A DNA stretch of 64,000 bases from Deuterostichococcus epilithicus (GCA_033439295.1 JAVTLE010000016.1:1488001-1552000), one strand, 5' to 3'; numbered from the stretch's first letter, positions 44,755 through 58,400 are shown. The notes: generated by a model from the sequence alone, not told the origin. Translations and numbers: made by a program.

Positions 44755-47700
44755 ATGGAATTCTGGAGGTCCAAACAGAAGCAAGATGCCGTCAAGCTCG
44801 AGTACCTTGCAGGGCCTGCGCAGCATCTTGCACAACAAGAGTTGGCAGCCGCTCCCGCCCTGAGAGGCGCAGCTGGACACGAGGCATCACACCCTCCAGG
44901 CGAGGACAGCAAGCCGCGGCCTTCCAGGCTGTCAGGCGCTGGCACGGCAGTGACCCCGGCGCCGGTGCAGCAGAATCCGCTGCCGGCGCCACCAGCCGCA
45001 GTGCAAACAGCAGCCACGGCAGCGGAGCTCGCCGACCATAGCAAGCTGATTAGCAGGCAGAAGGATGACAATCAACTCAAGGGGCAGCCGTCTGCATCGG
45101 CAGCTCTGACTGCACTGAAGCGGCGCACGCCCGCACACCAGCTGCAGGCGCCTTTAGCACCCCCTGCGGCGACCACTGGAGGCCAGCAGCCAACAGCACC
45201 AGCAGCACCTCTACAGCCAGGGGCGGGCTTGCCATCGGCGCCGGGTGCCAGGCTGGCAGGCGTGGCGCAGCCAATGCCAGCGCGGCCTGCGGCGCAGCCG
45301 TACGCTGCAACACGGCAGATCAGAGCCACATCAGACTCGCTGTGCTTCGATGACGCCGTTCTGAAAACGGCTGCAACCCAGCACGGCCACGTGCAGGCGG
45401 CTGAGCCGATACCGGCAGCGCTGCAGCCGGCAGCCGGCCGACGCAGTCGTGCGTCATCTTCGGCAGCAAATGAACCGGTGGGAGACGAGCCCAAGCCGGA
45501 GCCTGGGGAGGCCTGGTCGCTGCCAGCTGCCGATGGGCCACAGCTGGCGCCTGTTGTAGACGCTCGCCTGCTCCTGATGTCCCTGAGGCAGCACCAATCC
45601 GTCGGGCAGACCTCTCAGTCATGCATGGCACTTCAGCGCACTGCAGTGGAGGTGCCTGCGGCCGCCAGCGAGCCGCTCCTGACGCCGGATGTCGTCGCTG
45701 CAGCATTTGTGCGTTCATCAGTAGAGGTGGATGCTGCTGCTGGCGAGTCAGCGGGCATTAGCCCTTCGGAGCCGCACACAATTGCGTGGCCGACGCCAGC
45801 GCCTGAGAGCCGGCGTGTGACCCGACATGAGGAAGCAACGTCAGAGGACCTTGCCAATCCGGCAGAAGCATTTCTGGCGGTTCCGCTGCCACAGCAGCAG
45901 CCGCCGCAGCATGAAGGTGCCCTGCCGCAACAGCTGCTACCAACCTCGCTGCCACAGCTGCCAGAGAGGCTGCGCGCTCCGTCAGCAGGGCCCGGTGTCA
46001 TGAGGCAAACGTCCACGGCTGCCATAACACTTGGCGGCCTTGCTGCGCCTGATGCTGTTAGCGCTGGGGCACCGGCTGTGGAGAAGGTGGCGGCTGCAGA
46101 ATATGTAATCCACAGCACGGCAGCAGATGCCGAGCCTCTGACCCTGCTCACTGCAGTCGAGCAGCACGGACCAGCTGCAGCAATGCCGCAAGTCATGGCG
46201 GAGGCCATTGGGCCCGGCACAATGTCAGCGGCTGTCACCGGCGATGCCCCTGCAACCGCCGAGGTGGCTGTTGCCGTCCCTGCCGCCACTGCTGCAGCCG
46301 CGGTGGCAGCACTCGGCTGCCCAGAGGAGTCGGTGGCAGCAGACTGGACGCTGCAGGTCAGCGCTGAGCAGCCGCTGCCGCCGCCGCCACCTGGGCCATT
46401 CATTGCGCGGCCCAACAGCTCCGCCAGCACCGCAGGCGCATGGGCAGACGACGAGAGCGTGGCAGAGGAGGAACAAGGCTTCGTGATCCGCCAGCTGGAG
46501 GCGGTCGCAGCTCGCCTGGCTGCGATCGCGCCGCATGACGCATTGCCCAGCCCGCAGCTTGCCGCCATAGCAGTGAAAGGTGTGGGTCATCATGCTTTCT
46601 GAAGATGCGATATTATGATTGGGTTGTTCAAAGGTTGACAGACACGGCATTGCTCTCGTATGTGCTGCCACAGGTACGCAGATCGCAGCAGGGGCAGCTG
46701 CCGCCGCTGTGCAGGCAGCACATGGCGCCGCAACTTCCGCTCAGCTGCTGGCGCCACAGCCGACCGTGCCCAGTCTGCAACAGGCTAGCGATCAAATGGC
46801 GAGTGCAGCAGCACTGCAGGTTTCGGCCAATCACCGAAGAGATATTGATGCGCCATCTAGCGTGGACAGTCAGGCTGGCGGCGCATTGTCGCCGCCCGCT
46901 GTGGCAGCCAGCAGCGAGAAGGGTGTTGAGGGTCTCTTGGCGCAGCTCCGGGCGCAGGGCGTCCAGGCTACGGCAGCGCAGGTCAGATACTGAGACGCTC
47001 TGACCGACGCCGTGCGGGTCCCCTATTGCTAAGAAGGAACGGCAGTCGCACATGTTGTGACGTCGTCACCTTGCATGATGTAGTATTGCTTTCCTGACCT
47101 CTTCTAACTTGCTTGATGACGCCAGGGGAGCGGGCAGTCACCCACAGATGCGGCGCGCAAGCGACACCGATTGGAGGACATGCTGTGGCGCATCGAGCGG
47201 GATTTCAAGGTGCGCATGCCGCTGGGGGAATGCATCCTCGGCAAAGCAACAAAGCTGTCTTCTTTGTCAGGTCCAACTTGTAACATGCTCGTCAGGCGAC
47301 TGGTTTCTTTCCATGTGCAATGCAAACAGGTGGAGCAGGCGGCCAGGCGGGCCGCCGAATCGAGGCTAGCGGAAACCGTGGCGGAACGCACCGCACTGGA
47401 GGCGTGCCTCGCCAGAGAGGCTGCCGCCAATGTGCAGCAGGCGGCGCTGCTGTTGGCTGCGCAGGTGACTTGGTGACAGCAGAAGTGTACCCTTGAAATT
47501 TCCTCCTGGTGTACTTGATTACTGTCGAGCTCATGTCGAGGTTCTGGTAATGGCACCAAGCACACAGCTGCGCTGCTGCGTCAAATCCAGTTCCATTTCC
47601 ATTTCCATTTTCATTTGGATCATCGAAATCTGTTGTGGGAAGCTCGTGACCGACACCGCCGGAGATGCGGATGGCTTTTGCAGGCAAGTGCAGCAGCTGA

Positions 47701-49109
47701 ACAGGTGCAGCTGGCTATGGCGCGAGTGCAGCTAGAGTCTGGCCTCACGGCGGCACGGACGCATATTGCAGCGGCACGCAAATCCTTGCAAGGTGCGGAT
47801 GTCCTCTTGTTGATTGACCAAGCCGACAATTGGCTTCATACATTATACAGCAAGTATATTGGCGGTGGTGACTTCCGGGGTGTGACTGCGGAATAGTCGC
47901 TGAGAATAACGTTTTGATGTCAGGTTTCACACAGCCGGCAGTGGCAGCAGGCGGCAATGCAGACTCGACCCACCCAGCAGCCAGCGACGAGGATGCAGTG
48001 GCGTCTGCGGCGCAGCAGCTGGAAGATGTTCGTGCCAGGCTGGCGTCGCAGATGAGCGCCATCAGCGCCGACATCCAGCGGTGGCACAGTCAGGTGATGC
48101 GCGCCAAGTCAACTTCAACAGCAGTGCCTTCGAAGCGACAGTCACTGCCGGCTTCCTTCTGCCAAGTCCGTGCCATGACCCGCTGCAATGTCTCCCGGAC
48201 CCGACACACACCACAACATCCATGTTGCTGGCAATGCACCCTTGCAGACCGATGCAACACAGCAGGCGGCAACTAGCGCCCGGTTTGATGCGCAGCTGCG
48301 GCTCCGCAATCTGGACCTGGCTCAACAGAACATAGACGGCCTGGCTGCGGCGCTGGCGACGGCGTCACCGGTGAGTGCTGGCAATAGCCTGCATGTGGGG
48401 GCTGTGCGAGGTATGTGGCTGCCCGCCGCCCCCCTCTGTTACATGTCCGCATCAGCCGCCACCTCGTGGAAGTCAAGACCGCAGTGTCAGCTGTCTCCCA
48501 GTTCGCAACTGAACGATTTGCCTTGGGGCCTAGGGCCAGGGTGGCGGCACATTGAACTGCAGCGGCAGCTGCGCCATTGCTGCGGCGCAACCCTCGGCAA
48601 CAGCACCAGGCACGCTCCTCCACGAGGCAGCCTCAGAAGCGCTGGTGGATGCGCAGCTCCAGGCGCCGGCACCGGTACCTCATAACTACAGCAGCTGCAC
48701 GCTCGAGCCCACTACTGCGGTGCAAGAGGCAGAGCCGCAGGTATGTGGCACCCTGCAGGAGCACTGCCGATGCACGGCATGCCGACCCCCAGCGCCTCCG
48801 TGTGAATTCAAACTTATATCGTCCATCTGCAATCCGCCAAGAAAGTCTTCCGGCTGAGCAAAACCAGTCATGGCACTTATGCAGCAGGTGTGGCGGATGC
48901 CAGAGCTGCCGCAGCGAGCCGCCAGCGGCATGCCGCCCCTGCCGATCATCAAGCGCGGCATGCGGGGGCTGCCCAGCCAGCAGTCGAAGAAACAGCAGCG
49001 GGCGCGGGCACTTGCGAGCTCGCCAATGACAAAGGCGGGTGGCCGATTCAAGTCGGAGCCGAAGCAGGCGACCCTGGTCAGCCAGACATCACACAGGGGG
49101 GTGAGATAG
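44755..49109 (+). CDS. large orphan Ala/Pro/Gln-rich protein with coiled coils
   Basis: ATG 44755 (MEFWRSKQKQDAVKLEYLAG) starts an exceptionally long exon of about 608 codons, to about 46579, made of Ala, Pro, Gln and Glu with no recognisable domain. Smaller exons follow in phase: GTQIAAGAAAAAVQAAHGAA to ...GVEGLLAQLRAQGVQATAAQ (~46673-46981); KRHRLEDMLWRIERDFK (~47170); VEQAARRAAESRLAETVAER and TALEACLAREAAANVQQAAL (~47330-47464), a clear heptad coiled coil; EQVQLAMARVQLESGLTAAR (~47700); AQQLEDVRARLASQMSAISA (~48010); FDAQLRLRNLDLAQQNIDGL (~48290); and a basic C-terminus such as SKKQQRARALASSPMTKAGG (~48990). It is roughly 1,100 residues. The composition fits a scaffold or disordered protein; no function is claimed. 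The frame of the last exon is ambiguous. Confidence 0.55.
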
Positions 49110-49715
49110 CATACAAGCGGGCGCTACGTACTAAGAGCTCGAGCAACTCCCGTCACTTGTTCAGGGCCTATATACCTAGATGTACATGAAGGATTGGGTG
49201 ACTTCTGACGGCACAGTGTGCTGTCAATTGAAGTTTTGTATGTAGAGGGAGAGTGCAGCACCGGTATTACAGAAACAATCGAGAAAAACCAACAACTACG
49301 TCATCATCGACACACTGCAGTTGCACCACAAGATATAAGGCAAGCTCATTGTTTGCGGTGCTTTCCAGCAGGTCGTAGGAAAAATTGCGCGGCGCGGGGT
49401 CAGCTTTGGGGCACAGCAGGTGGACGCACAATCTGGGAAACAGAGCACCGTATAATTGTCAACTGTCTCTAGCGGGCACACGGTCGACACCTCGTGCACT
49501 GCGCTAGGCGGTGCTCCCCCGGGCAGCCCCCCAACTGATGCCCTGCCACTGCCGCCGCCGACCGGCAGTCCTCAGTGATTAAATTTTGCGGTCAGTGTGC
49601 GCGCATCGCCACAAACCACCCGGGTCATATCGCTGCTGTGGCTGCGGCCCAGCACCGCCTCCTGGCCGCCCGCTCTGCCTGCACACGATTTCTGTAGCAT
49701 TGCCGCAGGCAGCGG
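49110..49715. other. spacer between convergent orphan and HMGB genes
   Basis: No coding motif. An ATTACA at about 49264 (TGTAA on the minus strand) could end the HMGB transcript. Confidence 0.35.
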
Positions 49716-51037
49716 CTACTCGTCGTCTTCGTCGTCATCATCCTCATCCTCAGCCACATCGTCTGCTTCGTCCTCAGAGACCTCCTGGAGGAAAAGATTG
49801 AGCCGACCAATCACCCACTGCACACTGCCATTGCCAGGTTTCTGTGTGGAAGGCCGAGCAGAAACTGCGAACACTCCTGGCAGGAAACGAACCGGTGTGA
49901 AGGCAAGGAGAGGCCCAGCCCAGAAGCTGCGCAGGGCTTGCGGCTACACATGGTGCACCTTGCTGAAGCCCCTTGATGCTCAGACACGCGTCCTGACAGG
50001 CCTGCCCAGTGCCTCGTGTGACAAGCACGTGGCAATCCAGCGTGGAGTGGCTCATCCTGGTCGCGGGGAATCGGAGGAAACGCTGGTACGATCTAGGTGT
50101 GTACAGGGTCATAGCCGCGATCTGCCAGAGCCGCACCTTCTTCTTAGGCGGCGCACGCTTCCGCTTGGGCTTCTCCTTCTTGGGTGGCTCCTCCTCCTCC
50201 TCCTCGTCCTCCGGCTCGTCCTTCTTCGTCTCGTTGTACCTGCACAGCGGCAGCGTTTGAGGCTCAAACAGCACTTGCTGTCTGGCGTCGGCAGGAGCGA
50301 AACGCCATGGTGAAGTTTGAAACAACGACAGCTCACGTGCCATCCAGTCGGCGTTGGATGCAGTCATTCGGGTTGTGACTGGCGTCAGCCGCAGATGCCG
50401 TCAGCCACAGATGCCGGTGACATGCACCACAACACACTCACAACAGGCCACAGTGCGCCGACGCCCCCTGCCCCGCTCTGTGAAGAAACATGCATGGTGC
50501 GTGAGCAGAGACGCACTTCTCCAGGGCCTCCTGGTACCGGATCTTGTCCTTGTCCGCCTGTGCAAAATATTTCTGCAGGACCAGGAGAGTGGTTGGTTCA
50601 GGCGCCGCGGCAGGTGACAGGAGCAGCGGCTTTCGTGCAAAACTGCACAGCAGCTGGGTCCGCGATCCCGCAGCCGACCAGCCGGTCGCTATTCAGACTG
50701 AATGGAGACGCGGCAGGCACACACCTTCTTGTCGTCGTCGTCCAGCGTCTTCCACAGAGCGCCCAGCTCCTTGCCGATCTCTGCCACACCCCAGTTACTG
50801 TGCTCGCCCTTGATTTTCGCCCGGTGGTCGTTGCAGAACCAGATGTAGGCGCCACTGGGCTTCTTCGGCGCGTTGGGCTGCGAGAAGAGGGCCACGATGC
50901 TTTCGTCACTTTTTGAACTGACATCGGAAGGTGCGAAGCAGACAGGAACGCGGGGCCGGCAGACTCACGTCCTTCTTGGCCTTTGGCTTCGTCTTGCGAG
51001 CAGCCTTCGGCTTGACCACGGCTCCCTTCGGCGGCAT
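49716..51037 (-). CDS. HMGB-type high-mobility-group protein
   Basis: Five exons join in phase: 51037-50969, 50877-50725, 50572-50517, 50239-50137 and 49784-49716, giving 149 residues. A basic head (MPPKGAVVKPKAARKTKPKA) precedes a single HMG box: PNAPKKPSGAYIWFCNDHRA, KIKGEHSNWGVAEIGKELGA, LWKTLDDDDKK, KYFAQADKDKIRYQEALEK. The tail alternates acidic and basic blocks (YNETKKDEPEDEEEEEEPPK, KEKPKRKRAPPKKK) and ends in a strongly acidic run, EDEDDDDEDDE. This is the plan of plant and algal HMGB chromatin architectural proteins that bend DNA. The box lacks a Pro-initiated second helix swap or second box, so it is a one-box member. Confidence in the exon model is high. Confidence 0.93.
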
Positions 51038-52175
51038 GGCTGCAGGAGGAGGAGGGCACGCTCCTGCGGGCAGCGGACACGCTGATCACGACCAGGTTCT
51101 CCGCGCACCGCGTCACCCAGGGCTCGCGAGTGTCACGAAGGCAGACTGGAGCCACCAGAAGCGTCTCGCATGCCAGGCGGCGCTGCTGGCTCGGCTCAAC
51201 GGGGCGTCGTGCTGCACCGGGCACGGCAACACCCAGACAGCTCTCGGCCGAGATACGAGCTGCTTCACACCAAAGTGGCCCGTGAAAAGGCGCAACGACT
51301 CCTACAGACGCCCCAGTGACGGCGGACTCGAGGCCCGAGCCGGTTTCTCACCAAGAGCTGGGTGCGAAGAGGGGTCGCCTAGCCGGTGATCTCGGCACAG
51401 TGGACAGTGGGGCTGGGCAGTGCAGCGGAGCACACTGCACTGCGAGCTCTGGGAAATTAGGGTATTATAGGGTCCCTTCCCCAAGGTTGCTTAGCGTCCC
51501 GAGTTCGGCCCCGTCCCTTGTCGCAGGTCGCTTTTTCCCCCCTCTGCACACGAGCCTCAAATGGTCACTCGCGCCGTTGCGGCATCAAACATCACAGACG
51601 TCGTGTCAGAGCACTTGCGTGCAGTGCAGAGCAAGGTCGCGCGCTGGGTCACTCCGACAGTCTCCGCGTCTCTACAGGTCGCTTCGAGGATGCAGACCAG
51701 GGCCTAGAGCGCGTCAACAGCCACGGCCATGGGTGAGATTATCCAAACACAGTTTTGATTGTGTGATCAGGACTTGAGTGGACGCGTGCCGCTTCTTGTC
51801 AGCGCTGTGGACTGCAAGCTGGACGCCTTTTGATCTGGCACCTACCACCGATAGCTCTATCTCACACGGTGTGAGCAGCGGGCCACTTCACCCCTGGTGT
51901 CAGCATATGATGACACACACACGGGTCGTGCTGACCTGATAGTCGGCTCGACGCTGACTCAATCTGACCTCCTTCTCACTCGATCTTCGCTGCGCTGTTT
52001 TCTTGCATCGTGGCGCCGATCACGTTGAGATGTACACAACATGCAGCATGTCCTGGCATCACCGCGCATCTGCATGCGAGCCCCACACCCTCGCACGTTG
52101 CAACAGCATTGAACGCCACCGGCGCGCGGCTTCACCGCTTCCGCACGCTGTTGCAACCAGCTTGTTCATGCTCCG
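51038..52175. other. 1.1-kb divergent spacer between HMGB and the armadillo gene
   Basis: Probable promoter region for both divergent genes, with the long 5' UTR of either. Several open frames exist (for example 51316-51777), but none shows a protein motif. Confidence 0.4.
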
Positions 52176-52457
52176 ATGCCTGAACGCGCAGGCGAGCCCA
52201 GCACCGCCGCGCTGTCGGACGGCAGCCCGGGGACGCCCGACGCCGGGACACCCATCAAGGCGGAGGGCAGCCCGGCGGGCGGGCGCCAGGGCTTTTTTGG
52301 CAGCGCCTCTGACGGCGGCGTCCCCGCGGAGCCGCCGCTGCCGCCCAACGGCACCGGCAATCACGCCGTGGCGCCCTCGGACAGCGATGACGACAGCGTG
52401 CACGCCGGCGGCGGGGCCGGCGGCGCGCAATATGGAGAAGGTGACAGAGACGGTGCT

Positions 52458-52488
<31 letters not shown>

Positions 52489-55400
52489 AAGAGCCGCAAC
52501 TCGACGAGGTGCCCGCACTGCCGCTGAGCACGCACGCGCGCGCGCTCGTGCCGGACTCAGGTGAGGTTGTGCACTGGCAGATGGCAAGGCTATGGCTGAC
52601 CCTAGACTTACCAAACTCCAAAACACTCGGCACGGAATCAAGCCTGGCCGTGGCTGATGAACACGCCATGCCACAAGTTGTGTTTTGAGGGTGCCATCCT
52701 TTGATGGTTAAGCATGGAATGAGGCCAGATCCCTCTGCTCCTGCAGACACGGACTCGGTAGATTTGGAACCGCCGGAGCAAGCGCAGCCTCCTCCCTTCG
52801 AGGCGGACTTTCCAGACGCGACAGACCGCCAGGCGCCAGAGGCAGCGTCTGAAACCGATTTTGCGGCCTTCGAGTCTGGCGAGCTAACGCCGCAGCCGCC
52901 GCAGCCGCAGCAGCCGTCGCAGCCTGTGACGCCCGGCTCAGTGGCATCCGCGGCCTCTGTGACGTCGCAGCAGCTGGAGGCGGCGGCAGCTGCGGCTGTC
53001 GCCAGCTCATCCGGCATGCCCCGCGGCTCCGAGATCGAGGCGCAGCCGCCGGCGCCGGCGCCGCAGCAGCAGGCGGTGCCGCAGCAGCAGGCGGCGCCGC
53101 AGCCGCAGCAGCATCACGCGGCCCCGGCGCTGCCGCCGCCGCCAGAGCTGCCGCAGCGGCAGCGCGCCATGGGCGTGGACGAGGAGGTGGTCCACCAGCT
53201 CATGCAGGAGGTCGTCACCGGGAGCGCTGACGTGCAGGAGGTGGCCGCTGAGCAGATCAGGTGCCGCTTACGCTGCGACGGATCTGCTCCACACACCTGA
53301 GTCTGCCGCGCCCAGCACGGCTTGTGTGGTCGGCAGGCCTGCAATGAATTGGTCTGTCCGAGACGGCAGCGCGGACGCGGCGCGCAAAGCCGGCTCGTCA
53401 TGCCGGAGATGCAGCCCTGCCAGCCCGCATGTGCCCCGCCTCTTCGCGCCGCGATGTGCGAGCATGATGCGCTGCGGGGACCTCATGGCGACAGAGGCAG
53501 GAAAGTAGGAGGCGCTCATAGCAGCTCGCAGTCTTGCGCGCTGGTGGCCCGTGGTGCTGTGAGCTTCGAGACTGCGGCGCAGGGACCTCATGGCGGCAAA
53601 GGCGGGTTACCGCGAGGCGCTCGTCGCGCTGGGCGGCCTGGCGTCGCTGGTGGCGCTGTTGGACGCGCCGGAGAAGCCGGTCACACTGTACGTGGCGCAG
53701 GCGCTGGGCCACATCGCCTCCACACCCTCCTGCCGCGCCGCCGTGCGGTGCGCCGCCCGATTTTGAATTTCGACCCCATGCCCGAGCTGCCCTGTTTGCC
53801 TGTCTCACCAGCTGCCCTGCCCTCCCAGCTGCCGCGTGCGGCTTGACAGCAGCTGCGAGGCGTGGGGCTCTGCCACAGGCCAGGCCACTCCATGCAACTG
53901 CACCGAGCGCCGTCCCGCTGCCCTGGCTCGTGCAGCCGAAATGCTCCCAGCTCGGGTGTGTCCTGCGTCGGCAGGCAAGGGGCGGCTGTGGGGCTGCTGG
54001 TGGGCACGCTCATCCACGGGCAGGAGCGTGTGGAGGAGCCGCTCCGTGAAGCCATCCTGCAGGTGAGCAGCCTTGCACCTTCGAGCAGGCACAGAGGTGG
54101 CGGTCATTGCAGGGCGTCAGCTCCCGGCTATGCATCTTCCTGTCGTCACTTGTCCGTCGAATGCTGGGATGAACAGCAACGCTGCTGTCCACCCGCATCA
54201 GGGGGAAGCCTCTGCCTGGCCACGAACATGCTTGCATGCCACCAACTGTGGCACGCTGGTGCGGCGTGCAGGCGCTGGCGGCGGTGGCGGCGGACGACGT
54301 CGGGCGGCTGGCCGTGCAGGAAGCCGGCGGCGTCCCGCTGCTTATCAAGCTCATGGATGATGGACCGCCTGACGTCGTGAGGCCCCAGCAAGTGCCCGGC
54401 GAGAGTTTCGTGGAGTCAGACCATGGATCCCACCCTTGACGTGGTGCTTGACGACACAGCTTGCCCCTGCACGGCTCATCCCACTGCTGCGTGCGTGGCA
54501 CGGCTGCGAGTTGCCAACCAGCCCGACTTGGTCGCCACCCGCCCGCAGCTGAGCACGCGATTGTGTGTTCGGCAACTGGCCATCAGTCTGATCTGCGTCA
54601 TGGTTGGCCGCCTGCAGCTGAGCACGCGCTTTGCGACGGAGCTGGTGGGGCAGCTGGCGCACGCGGAGGCGCTCAAAACCGCGATCCGGGACGCCGGCGG
54701 CCTCCTCGCCCTGGTCCGCCACCTCAAGGTGGGGGCCTTCGAGAATCAAAACCGCTGTTTGCAACCTGCTGAGCATGCCCCTCTGTACAACTGCAGAGCC
54801 CCCCCCAGCCAATGGGATTCGAAACCAGGGATCGATGACCAGCAAGTCCGGTCGGTGTGGGTCTGCCGCAGGGCTACAGGGACTGATTGTGCCGCGCTGT
54901 GTGGCGCGCAGATGGAGAACCAGCGGGAGACGGTGCTGGAGACGGTGACGCGCGCTCTCACCATGCTCGTCATCAACAACCGCACCAACCAGGACTACAT
55001 TCGGTGCGCCGAACTTGGGAATGATGTGATGATGAAGATGGCACAGCAGTGCCGTCGCCTGGTTGGCAAGCATCGCAGAGTGAACGGTGCGGCAACAGGA
55101 GGTGCCCATGTGCTTCTGCCGTTGACGACCGTTGCTCTCGATGCTAACAGTCTGAGATGCATGCCAGCACCTGCGACAAGTGATCAGATGAATAGCAGCG
55201 GTCGCACACGCGGCCGCGCAGCTGCCCGGCCCCACATGCGCCACCACGAAGCTGCCTGCTGCCTGCCGCCCCGCCTCACGGGGATACCTTCACTTGCAGG
55301 ACGATCGACGGCCTAAAGCCGCTCGTGCGGCTGCTGGAGATGGGCGCCGCGCAGGGCGTGGTGGCTGCGGCGCTCGACGCGCTGCGCGCCGCGTCCATGA

Positions 55401-58400
55401 ACAACGACGACAACAAGGCCGCCGCCGCCGGCTGCTGGCTGGTGCCGCAGCTCGTCAAGCTCATCGGTAGCGAGGTGGGGATGGCCGCTGGGGTGTTCTG
55501 ATGGGGTGTTGCATGTGGGGGCCAACCTGGCCTACAGCGCTCGGCGATGCTGTCTTGCTTGAACGCATGGCGCTGGGGGCGGTGAGGTGATGATGCTGCC
55601 ACAAGAATCGTCGCGCATGGGTGCCGCTGCTGGCTGAGCTCGGCACCAGAGCTGATGGAGTGCCCCCTGCCGTCACTGGTATGAGGCACCAAAAGAACAG
55701 CAGGCCGCAGCGGCTTGCCCACACACGCCTCCGGCGCCGTCCAGCCAACAAGGGGCCCTGGCATGCCCTCGAGAGAGCTCACCCAGGCTCCTCCAGCGTG
55801 GCTCAGCTCCCACGAGGCCCCATGCTGCACGCCAAACCCCTGACAGTCCTGGCCGCACGAGGGAACGCAGGTGGTGGAGAAAAGTTGTGGAGGGAAGGTA
55901 ATGGCTGCTTGCGCGAGCGCTGAAGTTGAACCCTGCAGAGCCTTGTGCGCACAGGAGAAGACGGAGGTGGTGGAAAAGGCGGTGGACTGCCTGCGCATCA
56001 TCACCACGGGCAACGACGCCAACAAGCGCGCCCTGGTGGAGATCCCCATCGCGCTGCCTGGCCTCATGCGCCTGCTGGCCGAGCCCGCCGCGGTGAGGCA
56101 GCGGAGGATCTTTTTAAATCTAGGAATGCATTTGTACTGTCCTTGAGGGCCAGATGATGCCGCGTCGTGGCAGCTGGCGAGTGGTGCCCCGTGGTCGGGG
56201 CTGTGCCGGCGTGACCTGGAGGCTCAAGGAGACACCCCACTGCTGTGGGCATGGCAACATGCAAGGCGCACACACTCCGACCTGTGCGTGCGACGCGGAT
56301 TCGCGCAACTCGGGGTCGCACCGGGTATTCAAGGTCAAGGAGTCACCATCAAGAGCCTTGCGGCCGCAGGTGGTCACGGAGCGAGCAGTGGCGGTGGTCG
56401 GCAACCTGTCCACGAGCTCCGAGTACTTTGGCGCCCTGCGTGAGGCCGGTGCCCTGCAGCGCCTGGTGTGCCGCCGCCGCCCGAGCGCTGCCCCTCGTTG
56501 GCCCTGTCAGCAGCAGCAACAGCTCGTGCAGCGAGGGAGCCCATCGAGCAGCAGACGCGTCGTACCAGCGCCAACGGACGCGTACAAGCGCTGCCGCCGG
56601 AAACCTCGCCCTTGAGAATGACTCCTGCATCAGAGCGAATCAGCCTGGGTGCAGTGTGTCACCAGCGCACGGCAATCCCGGACTGGTGCCTGATGTCTGC
56701 ACCAGGACATGCCAATCGCTAACAACCGCCATCGGTGTGCGGCCCCGCGCAGGTGGCGCTGCTGGACGGCGGCGCGACGGCCCGCGTGACGGAGATCGCG
56801 GCCAAGAGCCTGGCCAACCTGGGCAGCGCGCCCAACAACCGCACCGGCATCCGCCTCGCCGGCGGCATCCCGCCGCTCGTCGCCCTCCTCATGGAGCAGC
56901 CCACGCCTCAGGTGGGAGCCGCCTCACAATCTGACTGCTGGAGGTCAGTAACATGTGGAACGATGCAGCACATGGTATCAACTCTGTCCTTGGAAGGCCC
57001 AGCCTTCTGCACGGCATCGCGCGCAGCAGGATAATGGGCCAATTCCTTCTCTTCACCACATGGCGAGAAGTCTTTCTCCTGTTGCGCGAGCTGTTTGACC
57101 GACGCACTGCATCAGCCATGACTGACTGACCCAATTAGGATTGGACTCCGGAGTGCAGCGTTCGCACAGGCTGTGCAGCTGAGCAAGCAGGGCCACAGAT
57201 GCGGAATGGACCGCTGTCCCGACGCCTGTCTGACGGCCCGGCCTCAGACACTCGTGTGTGGCCAATCGTGGGCGCAGAAATGGAGTGCTCTCTTCCAGTC
57301 ATGAACAAATCTGGAGTCCAAGAACATAATGAGTACGAAACCTCATGCTGTAACTCGCTCCTGCCGGGTGCAGGTGGCGCATGCGGCGGAGCCAGCGCTG
57401 CGGTCGCTGCAGGTCACAGACAAGCAGCGCAATGCCATTGCCGTTGCCAAACAATCAGATCTCATTGTCTAAACCTCCGTCCACGCTCCGCGCAGGTGGC
57501 GCACGCGGCGGAGCAGGCGTTGCGGTCGCTGCAGACCACACACAGGCACCGCAATGCCATTGCCGACGACTACAACTCACCGTCCAAACTTCCATCCGCG
57601 CTCCGCACAGGTGGCGCACGCGGCGGAGCAGGCGCTGCGGTCGCTGCAGGTGGTCGCTGCAGGTCACAGACAATGAGCGCCAAATATCACCGTCAATACT
57701 TCCATTCATGCAGGTGGCGCACGCGGCGGAGCAGGCGCTGCGGTCGCTGCAGGTCACGGACAAGGAGCGCAACGCCATCCTGGAGGCCTTCCGCTACAAG
57801 GAGGCGCGCATGGCCGCGCAGGTGGAGGCCGCCATTGCGCGGGCTGACGCAGTGGTGGAGGCCGCCGCCGCGGAGACCGCTGACGCTGGGGACATCCCCT
57901 TCACCAGGCGCGGCAGCCATCTGCCACTCTTTTTGCCTTTCTCCTGTTTGCAGCGTCCAGCCGAAGTGCGTGCGCTGGGCAGGGGCATGCAGCTGCAGGG
58001 AGGGCTGATTGTTGTGGCGTAAGCACTACTCTTGCAGCGGCAGCCCTTGGCAGGAGTGCAGGCTGAGCAGCCGTGTGGCAGGCTGTGCTGTGCGCGGTGC
58101 TGCTGGTGTCCTGCGCTCGAAGCGCCAGCGCAGGGCCTCCTGCAGGCAGCAACGGCTGCACGGGCTGCTGTTTCTGCACGCCGCCATGTGGTCCCTCTGC
58201 GGTGGCCTGTGTCAGGAGATAGTAAGTCTACCTAAGTCCAAGTTGATATTGATCCCCTGCCTGTGTACGAAAGGGGGTTGCGGGACCACACATGACGCCC
58301 GCCGCCGCACTCGAACGATAACAGGTACAGCGTGCGGGAGGTGGCGCAGCTGATGCGGGAGCTGGGCTTCCCGGACGAGGCGGCGGCGGCGTTCAAGGGG

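Noticed and set aside
45633-46568. 311-codon minus-strand frame opposite the large orphan exon
   Set aside because: It is the antisense shadow of a GC-rich, Ala/Pro/Gln-coding exon.
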